Assembly (NCBI GenBank): GCA_007844125.1
Contig: CM017565.1
Location: forward strand, 12,204,618-12,268,617
Length of the DNA stretch: 64,000 nt
Reading direction: 5' to 3'
Source of the DNA: Sinonovacula constricta
Taxonomy: Eukaryota > Mollusca > Bivalvia > Cardiida > Solecurtidae
Under the pieces are notes generated by a model, which saw only the letters and a program-made list of their open reading frames with translations, was not told the DNA's origin and made no database searches. The position numbers and the translations under genes are program-made. How positions within the stretch are numbered: the stretch's first letter is position 1; each line of letters starts with the position of its first letter. This document shows, piece after piece, positions 45,231 to 56,650 of the stretch.

Positions 45231-45565
45231 GGTACATGCTGCTTATTTCTAATCAGTAACAAGTAATGCTGATTTCTTGATGAAATGAGACTGTTGCACC
45301 CCATGACTGGGCTAAGTACCAGCATTGAGTAGCCTACATGTAGTCCAATGTAACAAGACCTAAGGACAAGTACTGTAATATAAAGTCGGCTTAGAGTTGA
45401 TTTTTCGTTTAAATGGGATTGCCCTGTAGATATTATGCAGTAGCCTAGCTACTGGTATTTTCATGTCTGATTTAGCACATACTCAGTACAATTACTCCGG
45501 ACGTCTTCTAGTGCCATGAATTGTTCTTAGTATTTAGGTGAGGTTTAGTAAGCTTTTAATAAACT

Positions 45566-47057
45566 TACAGAAAGTCAGTGTGGTTTTCGTGCTGGTAGGG
45601 GCACTGTGGACATGATATTTGCAGCCCGCCAAATTCAAGAAAAATGCCAAGAGCAACATCAAGACCTCTTTACAACATTTGTTGATCTAACAAAAGCTTT
45701 TGACACTGTCAGTCGTGATGGCCTTTGGAAGATTATGGCCAAATTTGGATGTCCTCCTGCCTTCATTTCAATGATCAGACAACTCCATGAGAGAATGACA
45801 GCTCATGTAAACGACAATGGTGAAATATCAAGAGATTTTCCAGTCAATAATGGTGTAAAGCAGGGTTGTGTCCTTGCTCCAACCCTATTCTCCATTATGT
45901 TCTCTGCAATGCTCACGGATGCGTTCTCCCAGGATGATGAAGGAGTAGATATTCGTTACAGAACTAATGGTAAACTGTTCAATTCTCGACGCCTGAAAGC
46001 TACTACCAAGGTTCATGTTAAGACATTAAGAGATCTCTTGTTTGCTGATGACTGTGCACTCAATACTCATACAGAGGGGCAGATGCAACTGACAATGGAT
46101 AAGTTTGCTACAGCATGTGACAATTTTGGCCTTACTATAAGTACCAAGAAAACAGAAGTCATGCACCAGCCAGCACCTAGAAAGCCCTACACTGAGCCCA
46201 ACATCAAAGTGAAAGGTACTACACTTCAGACAGTAGACAAGTTCATCTACCTTGGAAGCACACTGTCCAGATGTGTACATATAGATGATGAGGTGAACTG
46301 CAGAATCGCCAAGGCCAGTGCAGCGTTTGGTAGACTAAGGTCAAGTGTATGGGAACGAAGAGGCATCTTAACAGAAACTAAGCTAAAGGTGTACAAAGCT
46401 GTTGTACTAACAACCCTCCTATACGCTTGTGAATCTTGGACTGTGTACAGTAGACATGCACGCAAGCTTAACCACTTCCATACAACATGCCTCCGTAAAC
46501 TACTTGGCATCAGATGGCATGACAAGATACCAGACACAGAGATTCTAGATAGAGCGAAGCTCCCTTCAATCCACACCACTCTGCAGAGATACCAAGCACG
46601 ATGGGCTGGTCATGTTTGCCGCATGTCTAATGAGCGAATACCAAAACATCTCCTTTATGGTGAACTAACAAGAAGAAGAGATCAGTTGGGGGTCAGAAAA
46701 AGAGATACAAAGACAGCCTGAAGCAGTCATTCAAACAACTAGACATTGACACAGATAGCTGGGAAATACTAGCAACTGACAGGTCCGAATGGCGCAGCAT
46801 GGTAACATCAGGAGCAAAGAAAGCTGAGAACGTGTTCATGGATGCTAAAAAAGTGAAGCGCCTGCAGCGAAAGACTCGAGCCACCTTAAATACAACAACA
46901 ACCGACTTCAGGTGTCAAACCTGCGGTCGATACTTCCATGCCCGGATTGGACTCACAAGCCATCTCCGGACACACAGAAACCAATCAATAGCGAGTGACT
47001 GATGATCAACGTGGTCTTCATCGTAATCGATGGACGAACATATATATAGAACATATA
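45566..47057 (+). mobile_element. 5'-truncated LINE insertion with 20-bp target-site duplication
   Basis: The 20-mer tagtaagcttttaataaact occurs at 45546-45565 and again at 47058-47077, bracketing the element exactly. The insert begins in the middle of the RT domain, as expected for incomplete target-primed reverse transcription, and ends in a tatatatagaacatata-type tail rather than poly-A. The insertion is in the intron of the THAP remnant, same strand. Confidence 0.9.
45568..47001 (+). pseudogene. LINE ORF2: reverse transcriptase and C-terminal zinc finger
   Basis: The frame opens at the truncation (LTESQCGFRAGRGTVDMIFA) and runs to 46721. RT blocks: FVDLTKAFDTVSRDGLW, NGVKQGCVLAPTLFSIMF, and the catalytic box LLFADDCAL with FADD at 46041-46052. 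Thumb and linker include YLGSTLS, LLYACESWT, LRKLLGIRW and WAGHVCRM. One frame change near 46690 (at the ggggg run) separates this from the C-terminal part (to 47001), which ends with a C2H2-like finger, FRCQTCGRYFHARIGLTSHL. The endonuclease domain is missing. Apart from the frame change the coding region is long and open, so the insertion is fairly young. Confidence 0.88.
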
Positions 47058-47120
47058 TAGTAAGCTTTTAATAAACTATACTGAGTAATACCATACTTAA
47101 ATTTCCTGTTTATTTTTCAG

Positions 47121-47330
47121 TTTCCCCCAAAAAGACAAGTCGCCTGAACAGCAAGTGGAATGTAGGTTGTAGAAGGGCTGATGCTACACCTTCCAATCAT
47201 GCGCTTTTTTGCAGCCAGCACTTCACTGAAGACGTTATTGACCGCACTGGCCAGATAACGGGCTGGAGCCGTCTCACCAATTGTTGACCTTCCAGTACAT
47301 CCTAAGATATTTTATACTATATAAATTTAT
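47121..47330 (+). pseudogene. THAP-domain gene remnant, exon 2, frameshifted
   Basis: The acceptor tatttttcag|TTTCCCCC is good. One frame gives RLNSKWNVGCRRADATPSNH, ALFCSQHFTEDVIDRTGQIT. W, then C-x2-H-F (CSQHF) are the second half of the THAP C2CH motif. The phase from exon 1 does not reach this frame: TTTCCCCCAAAAAG has one base too many or too few. A second shift occurs near ataacgggctgg, after which GAVSPIVDLPVHPK (the THAP A-V-P-x-I motif equivalent) is in another frame. Two lesions argue for a pseudogene; homopolymer sequencing errors are an alternative for the first. Confidence 0.75.
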
Positions 47331-48284
47331 TTAATTACTCATACTGCATTATTGTGATGGTAAGCAAAATTTGTTGTCTTATACCATTTGAAAGTACCTT
47401 TTTTATCAATGAAGAAAAAAAATTCCTTGAAATTAATAGTGTATGGGAAATACTTTTAAATAATCAGCTCAGAAATGAGGTAAATATCCATGGCAGCTGA
47501 AAACAAACATAATAAAACACCCAGACACAGTTAGTTTATTACATGTTTGTGTTTATTATTGACCTGATTATCTTTGTAATTAATTGTAAGTATTACTTTT
47601 GTTTTGCAGAAGAAAATGGTTCCTCGCAAAACTCTGACGTTAATGTAAGAGTGCACCACATGACCAAGACTTTAAATTTGCGACAGAAGGGAAAAACAAT
47701 GCGACATAACTAAATTAAAATAATGTATACTTATTACAATGATTATAAGTCTCCAGGACTCATTCTGAGCATAGACATTGTAAAATATATTTTTATAAAA
47801 CTCTGACGACGGCTTCATTAATCATAAATGAACTTGACATTTCATATGCTAGTTTGGAAAAAATAAGGAACACACAAACTATACACATTTTGAGAAAATC
47901 AGTTCTTGTCCATGTGAAAGAAAAACACTTGTTCCATATTATGCATTTTTGTCTACTTTATTGTCAATATTTTTTCGTGTTGCCCTTTCGAAGAAAAGCA
48001 AATGGATCGCTTTACCGCTTTATGTTAACTTATTTATTTTGACCAAGGTGTTCAAATGAACATTCATCTACATGTAGCTAAATTGGAGATTCAACATTAT
48101 CACTTCTTGAAATCACATTCTGTGCTCTGGTTCCTTCTAACAAAGATATTATGTTAGCTAATTAAATATGCATTAAGATTCATAGTATTATGAAGCTATC
48201 TTTTAGTAAACATTTTTAAAAATGTTTTATTATTTCAAACATCTTTTATAAACTAGTATAGTGAGCTGAAATTTAACTAACTTT
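47331..48284. other. Spacer between THAP remnant and right duplicate
   Basis: A possible further THAP-gene exon begins after ttttgttttgcag at 47609 (EENGSSQNSDVNVRVHH in one frame, stop near 47710). Otherwise AT-rich with no recognised feature. Confidence 0.35.
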
Positions 48285-49224
48285 TTGAAGAGTTTAAACG
48301 CTGCATCCAACCTGACAATTTGACCTTCATTGATAAAAAACAAGTTGAAACTTTAGATGAAGCTGTTCGTTAGGCTGATGACTATTCTTTGACTCGCAAG
48401 GTCTCATTTGTTTACATCTACACCTAGCGCTACAAGAAATACCAATTCAATACCAGTTATGCAAATGCTAAGTTAAAACACAATAATAATTCTACTAGCT
48501 TTTCAAGTCAGTTTAGTTCACACAGACAAAAACCGTCCGGTGAACGAAATACCTTATCCAATGTTACTTCCAAATTATTGCAAGAAAACTGGTCACCTCA
48601 TTTCTGACTGTTTGAAAATTAAAGGAGAAGCAGTCTAGTGGTTGGTACAAACCAACAGGACCTCACCACTTTCAAGTTAATACCACAGCCTTTTGATCAG
48701 GCTAACAAACCTAAAATCGTGGTAAACCCACTCGTAACTGCCACACCTATCATGGACAAACGTCCTGATCCTGCTGAACAGGAAATTCCTGATCTTTATC
48801 CTTCTTGTGCACTTACTCGTTCTATGGCTAACAAAGCTATCCATAGTTTGGCTTAAAACGCCGTTTACAAAAATGTCACTTCTAATGTGGACTTGGCTGA
48901 CACTTTTATAGGTCAGATTTACAACGAGGCTAATAACCCGTTCCTTAAACATGTGAATTCGTCACATTTTGATATATCAACATTTTCAACTGATGGTCAT
49001 TCATCCAATGACAAATTTGATGATAAAAGGTCAAGGTCACAACTGATATTTCTTGTTTGTTCGAGAAGGTTTTACCGGAGAATGAGATTTCATGTGCGCA
49101 GATCGGTTAGTATGTACGGAATGGTGTTTTGCTGAGGAAATGGAGACCACCAGATGTTGCAGTTGATGACGATTGGGCGGTTAACCATCAGATTGTAGTT
49201 CCCCGTCAGTATAGACAATAAATT

Positions 49225-49764
49225 CTAAGTCTGGCTCATGAATCACATATGTCTGGTCTTTTAGGTATCAAAAAGACTCACAATAAGAGCCTTTTTCACT
49301 TCTTCTGGCCAGGTCTTAAGTCTGACGCATCTCAGTGCTGCAACTCTTGTCACACTGATCAAATTGTTGGTAAACTATATCAATTTTTTTCCAAAGCTCC
49401 GTTACAGCCCATTCCTGCATTTAAGAAACCATTTAGTCAGATTATCATAGACTGCGTTGGACCTTTGCCTAAGACAAAGTCAGGAAATCAGTATCTCTTG
49501 ACTATCATATGTGCTTCGACACGTTTTCCTGAAGCAATACATTCAAGGAATATTCAGTCAAAATCGATTGTCATGGCTCTTGTCAAATTCTTCACATTTG
49601 TTAGCCTCCCTAAGTCAGTTCAATCGGACCAAGTTTCGAATTTTATGTCTGGAATATTTCAGCAGGTCATGCATGAGCTAGGAATCAGACAATATAGGTC
49701 ATCTGCTTATCATCATAAAAGTCAAGGTGCCTTAGAGAGATTTCACCAGACATTGAAAACATGA
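49225..49764 (+). pseudogene. Integrase of copy B, core intact
   Basis: Zinc-binding domain: HESHMSG then LLGIKKTHNK and CCNSCHTDQ; the second His of the HHCC set is Leu here (Gly-Leu-Leu) but His in copy A. Core: IIIDCVGPLPKTKSGNQYLL, SVQSDQVSNFMSGIFQQVMH, GALERFHQTLK. Counting from ATG 49249, catalytic Asp68, Asp127 and Glu163 give the D,D(35)E spacing. A frame change follows 49760. Confidence 0.88.
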
Positions 49765-49949
49765 TTCGTACTTATTGCTTTGACACTGACAAAAGATGGG
49801 ATGACGGAATCCCATTGTTCTTGTTTCCAGTTAGGGAGTCAATACATTAGTCTCTTGGATTTTGTCTACTTGAGCTTGTGTTTGGTCAATCTGTTCGTGG
49901 ACCGTTAAAACTTCTTAAGTAGAAGTTCCTGTCTGATGATAAGTCATCA

Positions 49950-50276
49950 TTGAACTTGTTGAAGTATGTATCTGATTTCCGTGAAAGGTTTTTAAAAGCT
50001 TGTGAATTGGCATGTTCAAATCTCAAAGCGGCCCAGGGAAAAATGAATGTTAGATGTGATATTAATACTCAAACTAGATCTTTCAAACCAGGTGACCAGG
50101 TTCTTGCCCTATTGCTCATCCAAGGCAAACCATTACAAGCTAAATTTTTTGGGCCTTACATTGTTGAGAAGAAAGTCAGTGACCTCAATTACATAATACT
50201 CACTCCTGGAAGGCGAAAACAAAAACAAATGTGCCATCTTAACATGTTGAAATGGTACATTGACAGAAATAGCTAA
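49950..50276 (+). pseudogene. Integrase GPY/F module, copy B
   Basis: An open frame of 108 codons with NLKAAQGKMNVRCDINTQT, LIQGKPLQAKFFGPYIVEKK and CHLNMLKWYIDRNS. It is closely similar to 39985-40296 and again lies upstream of RT. Confidence 0.85.
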
Positions 50277-50399
50277 CATGTTAGTAAACTTGTGACAGTT
50301 GTTTACTCTGTCCCACCTGATTTAGACATTAATAATTCAGTTAGTGACAGTGATATTGAGATAAAAGTGGATTCTTTTCCTACTAAACTGAACAACTCG

Positions 50400-51350
50400 G
50401 ACATTCTGAGGAACATTGATGGGAAATTCATTAATCTGGAACCGGATCAAAAGACACAGTTGAAACAACTTGTTATGAATTCCAACACTTGTTTCCTGAC
50501 ATTCCAACAGGAACTGATAAAATCCAACACGATGTTATCGTTGAAAGCGAAGCTGCTGTTAAACAACATCCATACAGAATGAATACATCAAAACAACCAT
50601 ATCTAAAAGAAGAAATAAAGTTCTTACTGAACAATTACTGAGCCTAGTCAGAGCAAATACAGTTTACCGTGTATTCTTGTGCCCAAACCAGATGGAAGAA
50701 TTTGCACTTATTACCTGAACATCGATATCATCACAAAGACGGATTCATATCCCATACCAAAGAATGGATGATTGTATTAATTGTATTGTATTGTGGGAAA
50801 GCCAAATTTGTTACTAAGTTCGATCTTCTGAAAGGATTCTTACAGTCCGAGCAAAGGAATTGTCTGCATTTATGACGCCAGAAGGACTGTACCAATACAA
50901 GGTTATGTCAATCGGCATGAAGAATTCACCAGCAACGTTCTAACGACTCATTAACTCTGTCATTAACTCTGTCATTTCTGGACTTGGCGGGTGCGATGCC
51001 TACATCGACGGCGTCATCATCTACTCTGAGACGTTTGCTGAACAACTGGAAATCATCCGATCTTTCTTAAACAAATTGAGTGAGGCAAAACTAACCATCA
51101 ACTTGGATCAAACTGAATTTTGTCATGCTACCTTATCTTTCTAGGACATTGTTGTGGGACAGGGTCATGTAAAACCTATTGATGCAAAAGTTATGGCTAT
51201 TTCTGAATTTCCAATACCTACAAGTAAAAAGCAATAAATGCAATTTCTTGGTTTGGCAGTCTACTACAGAAAATTTTGTAAAATCTTTTCTGACATTGCA
51301 CAACCTTTGACAAACCAAATCATTTGTATAGAGTTTTCAATGTCAAACTG
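50400..51350 (+). pseudogene. Reverse transcriptase of copy B
   Basis: Fragments LEPDQKTQLKQLVMNSNTC, KPYLKEEIKFLL-like, TKFDLLKGF, EGLYQYKVMS and YIDGVIIYSETFAEQLEIIR occur in shifting frames. The catalytic box is again YIDG (51001-51012). Multiple indels relative to copy A, such as the loss near 50635 and the extra attgtattgtat near 50780. Confidence 0.85.
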
Positions 51351-51364
51351 CATTCGACAAATTG

Positions 51365-51789
51365 AAAGCTGTAATTAAGAGCGCGCCAGTTTTCTTAGCA
51401 CCAGACTTTGGTTAAAGTTTTTCAATGGCCGTTGATGCTAGGGACGTCGGTTTGCTGTTCTGTTACAATCAGATAGTGAGAGTATTGATCATCCCGAGTT
51501 TTATTTCTCAAATAAGTTTAACAAACACCAGATAAATTATTCTACAATTGAAAAAGAGTGTCTTGCTCTTATTTTTGCTATACAACATTTTGAAGTGTAT
51601 TTAACTTCTTCGGTTAAACCTATTGTTGTATTCAGTGATCACAACCCTCTTAAATCTTTACACAAGTTAAAGAACAAAAACCAAAGGTTGTTAAGGTGGA
51701 GTCTGCTCTTACAAGCGTTTGATTTAGAAATCATCAAACACATTAATGGAAAAGACAATGTTATACCTGATGTTCTGTCTCGTATGTAA
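51365..51789 (+). pseudogene. RNase H domain of copy B
   Basis: Same motifs as copy A: STIEKECLALIFAIQHFEVY, VVFSDHNPLKSLHK and a terminal DVLSRM at 51789. The 3' two-thirds is open. Confidence 0.85.
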
Positions 51790-51979
51790 TTTGTTACAAT
51801 AAATTATGTGAATTTGAAATATCATATGTTTTGATATCACATCTGTTTAACTTGTGACACTTATATTGTATTTTGTATCATTGTTGTAATAACTTACTTA
51901 ATTGAGTTATTTTTATTGTTACTTTAATATCCTAAAAAAAGATTTAGTGCATTAATCTTTTTTCCTTTAGGGGTGGAGG

Positions 51980-52589
51980 TGTTATGTACATTAGTACACC
52001 AGCGTTTAAGGGTACGTTAGTCAGGTTAAGGGTTGTTTACCGCTGTAGTGTTGGTGACGTAGCATTCGCGTAACTGCTAGAAAGAAAAAGATCATGCTGG
52101 AAAATTCATTTGTTTAATTTTAACGGGGTTTCGAGAATGTTCTGGGTTTTGTAAATGTTCTAGAGACTTCTGCGTTCTAGAAATTATTTGGGTCTATATA
52201 AGGGCGTGCTAGCCGATTTAAAGGAGGTTTGGATAAAAGTTTGGACATATAGTTTGGAAATACTTGCAGCTTTTATATTAAATCTTTCTGTGTTGGAACT
52301 ACGAAGACAGCCTACCGAAAACTCTTCAGGATTATTCGACGTTGGATTATTAATTGGACTATTAAAGGGACACCTCCTAAAGGGACAAACTGTAAGCTAA
52401 CATTTATTTTGCTTTCTGAAATTTTGTCCGATATTTGGTATTGTTTAATTACGCCATAGGTTTAATTGTTTATCAAAATAAAACATTATTGTACTAGTTT
52501 GTTGCTGGCTTGTTCTTTCTGTTCCATTTCATCGTTTAGTAAACGTGCCATTTTACAAATAAACTTATATAGCGACACCGGTCGTAACA
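51980..52589 (+). repeat. 3' LTR of copy B (610 bp)
   Basis: It starts TGTTATG and ends CGTAACA. It lacks about 110 bp found in copy A's LTR (around ggaactacgaagacagc). The next bases (tatgtctataacgataatgt) are the same as after copy A's LTR, which shows shared flank. Confidence 0.85.
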
Positions 52590-52679
52590 TATGTCTATAA
52601 CGATAATGTTTCTATTCAAAAACACTTTAATATTTTATTAAAATTATTAAATTAAATGTCGATATCTAATAAAAAAATC

Positions 52680-52950
52680 TATTGTAAGGAATATCGAAAA
52701 TGCAAATCGAATACGCCGTGTTTCCATGGCTGTTTCGAATGAATTCCTGACTTCAGACAACAATTTAGTTAGTTATCAGCGATTCCTTTCCATAAATAGG
52801 ATCATCTTTGACTTTCGATGCACAAAGCGGTAGCAGCATCCAAAATTGTACAAAATATCGTGAAAAAATGGTATGTTCCTTCTGTTTCGTGTTACTGTTT
52901 TGCCTTTACCCTGTATCGCAATATACCGGTATACCGCGACAGCCCTAATT
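52680..52950 (+). repeat. Interspersed repeat ending ATACCGGTATACCG, right duplicate
   Basis: Duplicate of 42970-43245, with the end caatataccggtataccgcg and acagccctaatt. Confidence 0.5.
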
Positions 52951-54197
52951 ATATACATAAAGTATAACACAATATATAATTGCAAAAAGATTCAAGAGTG
53001 ACATGACAATCAGCTGACATGCATGCGTTTTAAGACATTGTAGAGCAATAACTAAAATCTGAACAAAATGTTTTTAAAAACTTTATTCCCCAATAAAAAA
53101 TCATAAAAAATACACTTAAGTCGTATGTACCAATTTCAAGTTTTAATCAACAAAGATACTAATTAAACACTTCGAGCAGAACATACATTTGCCATAAAAA
53201 ACAGTTGTAAAAAATCTTTACTACATAAAACTTTACTCAAAAACATATTATTTAAAATAGTTTTTGTTGCATAAAAGTGGGAAACACATAGAACTGCGCA
53301 ATAATGTTGCACGGATGTGGAAACGCTCTGCAATGCTTTACATTTTGTCATGCTTTACATAAGCTGCAACAAAAATAGAGTTTGCATGTCCACATCCATC
53401 TCACTCCACCAATCCATCAATTTCAAGCATTTTGTAACATAAAAAATAACATTTTTTGAAATAATGTGCAGGCACGAGCCTGCAGTGCCTTCGACAGCTA
53501 CGCTATATGCCACTGATACTGGATTAATAATAGGCCATTCCAATAGTTAACAGCATAACATAACAGTTTACATATAAGGCGTGAAATTAGACATTAGAAT
53601 CCGTAAAAGATTGATTTTGTTCACTTTTGCTATCAGGGGTTGGAGGCCATGCTCCCGGGAAACTTTTGATTTCTGGAAAGCCAGAGATACGTTCCGGTGT
53701 CACGGTCTGATGTTTCTACCGTGCTTAAATTTCTCTGTCTTGTGTGCTCATGCGCAAGATTGCTATTTTTTAACTACGCGTGCCTAAATTTCCTACCATT
53801 ACATACTGGTGTAAAAAGTGTTCATGTTTGATATTTTGATGCTTAAAACACCGTATTTAAGAGATTGTGACATATTCAGCATATTTTCAGTGGTTCAGTA
53901 CCTACAGGTCCTAATGTTCGTCGGTCATTGTTCACACTTGGAGAAAAGAAGGCTGGTCAATATGAATCGCCTCTTCAATGGCATGCAGAAAGTTGATACA
54001 CGAAATTTTCATGTTCAGAAGGTATATGTTCATAAGCTTTGTAATGCAACTATTTTTTATCAAAATGCGTTCATTATTTCCCATGCAACACTCGATTTTT
54101 GATGCAGCCTATTCTCAACACACCGATATTTTTTGGAAGTCTGTGCAAATTTTAGTTTCTTCATTTTTTAACAGTTTAAAACACTTAGCCTGACATT

Positions 54198-56435
54198 AGT
54201 AACAAGTTGATGGTTATGAAAAGAAATGCTTTTTAGGAGTGTACAGCGTAGATTCCTCGGTGTTGTGAATTGTTATTGTTAACAAATATTTGCCTGGTAT
54301 TCTTATTACAATATTGTCATTACATCCAGTATTTATAGCTTTCTTTTAACTGGTGAGTGTAATAGTACTATATACCATACACATATTTAACAAACCTGTT
54401 GCATGCATCACATTTATTAGTTGTCAAACCAATAGAGTGTTGTCTTTGTAGATATGAAAAACTTACAACTAAAGTTTCAAGCCTCGGAATAATATTTTTA
54501 CCATACCAACATATGAGTCAATAATTTTTCATACGTGCCCTATTTTTAGATGCTGATCATGTGTTTTGATCATGCCGATTTGAAAGGTGTATGCTTATAA
54601 GATGTAATAATAATATTTGGTAACTTTTTAATTACTATAAGAATTGTCATGCAATATCAATTATAAGATATAAAAATACGTACATGCTATTTATACGAAA
54701 GACAATTTTTATATATTTTTTTTATATCTTTTAAAATAAAAATAAAACATTGATAAATAAAGGTAGCTGACAAAAATACAAGAACCTACCGTTTTTTTGT
54801 TGTTTTTTTTTTTTTTTTGTTGTTGTTTTTTGTTTTTGTTTTTTAGGAATATGTTTTACCTCTGCACTATGAGGTTATTATTATTGTTGTTGCTTCATCA
54901 TTGACAAACGTTATTATCTACAGACTAATATTGAATATCGCGATATCTCCCAAAGACGTTTACGTACACTTACAAAAGATAAAACTATATATTCAAAGCT
55001 GTTTATGTGTTAAATTAATGCTTCTATTTGTTCTAATATATTCAGCATTTATGTTGTCTGGTTAAAACATGTGCATATTTAGTATTTTTGCTCTAAATTT
55101 TGTTTTATAAACCGACAGACATATATACACCTAAAGGATATTTTGGATAAAGGAGCTGCAGCTCAAATAATTCTTTTTGTCTTAAAATATTGACATCACA
55201 TTTTGGGCTATATATTAAGTTTTGATAACAGAACAGTGATAAAGGATTGTAGTAGGAAATTTACCATATAGTGATGTCTTGTACCTGTTAAATTGACACA
55301 TCTGTAGGTAAGAGCATGGGGTTTATTTATTTGTTATGAATTTCCAATCCATAAATAAGTGGGTCGTCAACATTTAAGAACACTACCCTTTGCATTGTAT
55401 TTGTACAACATACAGTGCAATTTAAAAAATCAATAAACAATCTAGCAAGGTTAAGCAGAAATGTGCACTTTCATATAATCAATAATATTTGATACAGCAA
55501 CAAATATGGTACAACAGTTTTATGTCTAATATTTGATAAAAACAGACTATGATTTTCTCATACCTTGATTATAAAGGTACTCTATTGACTGACATTTTTA
55601 TTAAACTGTTGTCCACATTCATTCTCACCTACACCAATCATATGGACAAGTACATTGAAAGATAAGCGCATGCATGGTAGATGATGACAACTTGCCATAT
55701 ACACCAAGCATTTTAATTATTCTCTATACATGGAAATGTACCTGATCTGCATAGCATTGATGAAAACAAAACTTAACATAATAATTAACAACTTTTTATA
55801 TACACCAAGCGTTTTAATTATTCTCTAAACATGGAAATGTACCTGATCTGCATAGCATTAAAGAATAAAAAAAAACTTAACATAATAATTAACATAAGTA
55901 TTCTATTAACTTGGTATCTATTAAAGGAAAAACATAAGTGGCTTTGTCAGTAATGAGTAAAGTACATGTCATTCTTTCACTTAGGTAAAGTGGTGTGAAT
56001 TAAAAATGCCATGTTGAGATACTGCCCCAGACCTGGTTTACTGTCCAATGCAATGTATTTTGTTGGAATAGTTAAAAATAGATGGCTTGCAACAGCAGAT
56101 ATATACCTGTCTGATACTCATTTCCAAATTGTACTGTAGTTTTTTTCTTTTCTGAAGCATTTCAGCTATAGTTAAGTTATTCTTTTGAGAAAGTTCACGT
56201 TTGTGTTGCCATGCTTATGTTTTTAATCTTACACATTACAGTATGCTGGTCAATTGCTGTTTGAAAGGAATGTACCGGAAATCTTTCCATAGACAGACTT
56301 TGAAATTTACGCTGAAAGGAAACACATTGGTGTAGCCTTGATTCTAACACGACAACTACATGGAACAATTGCCTGTCTCTAATAATTTATTGAAGTTTGA
56401 ATTTGCATTGTCATGTAATCTACATTGCAATCTAT
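54198..56435. other. Intergenic, nothing recognised
   Basis: AT-rich with a T/GTT-rich run at 54790-54845. A stretch of about 100 bp containing taattattctctatacatgg and aatgtacctgatctgcatag is tandemly duplicated (about 55695-55790 and 55795-55880). No supported gene. Confidence 0.45.
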
Positions 56436-56440
56436 GTAAA

Positions 56441-56531
56441 GGATAGACAACGAGTGGAGTGATCTATGAAAAATAGACGCTCGCTGCGCTCGCGTCTATT
56501 TTTCATAGGTCACTCCACAAGGTGTCTATCC
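56441..56531. repeat. 91-bp near-perfect inverted repeat (cruciform or foldback element)
   Basis: The outer arms GGATAGACA (56441-56449) and TGTCTATCC (56523-56531) and the inner arms GTGGAGTGATCTATGAAAAA.. (from 56454) and ..TTTTTCATAGGTCACTCCAC (to 56518) pair with one mismatch in the 27-bp inner stem. The GC-rich top is ctcgctgcgctcg. It is probably a foldback/MITE-type element. Confidence 0.85.
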
Positions 56532-56619
56532 GACTTAGACCACACGACTGCAAAACCCCGAAATTCTCGTGCACAAAGCCAAAGAGTTGTCTACGGGATT
56601 TAGTCAACGGTAATACTGG

Positions 56620-56650
56620 CCACTGATTGGCCAGTGGGCGGTAGCTGTGG
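56620..56650 (+). promoter_or_regulatory. CCAAT/GC-box-like patch
   Basis: ccactgattggccagtggg followed by cggtagc holds an inverted CCAAT (ATTGG) and GGGCGG within 15 bp, in an otherwise AT-rich area. An ATGGCTAAG|GTAACA start/donor-like site lies 260 bp downstream (about 56896). It could be a promoter with a first exon, but no downstream exon in frame was found. Confidence 0.25.

Larger units (their letters stand above)
48285..52589 (+). mobile_element. Gmr1-like LTR retrotransposon copy B, 5'-less
   Basis: It contains the gag C-terminus, knuckle, full-length integrase region, GPY/F module, RT, RNase H, polypurine tract and 3' LTR in the same order as copy A. It starts abruptly in gag because it came from the duplication, not from a separate insertion. 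It carries its own stops (for example in the gag tail near 48372 and in RT near 50640). Confidence 0.85.
48285..54197 (+). repeat. Segmental duplication, right copy
   Basis: Direct-orientation copy of 38522-44799, offset by about 9.7-9.8 kb at the 3' LTR. It begins at gagtttaaacgctgca in mid-gag with no 5' LTR or primer site, and ends cttagcctgacatt before unrelated sequence. The copies differ by many substitutions and several indels, so the duplication is not recent. Confidence 0.88.

Noticed and set aside
37326..52589. Two independent LTR retrotransposon insertions
   Set aside because: The right copy lacks a 5' end and both share 1.9 kb of 3' flank, so it is one insertion later duplicated.
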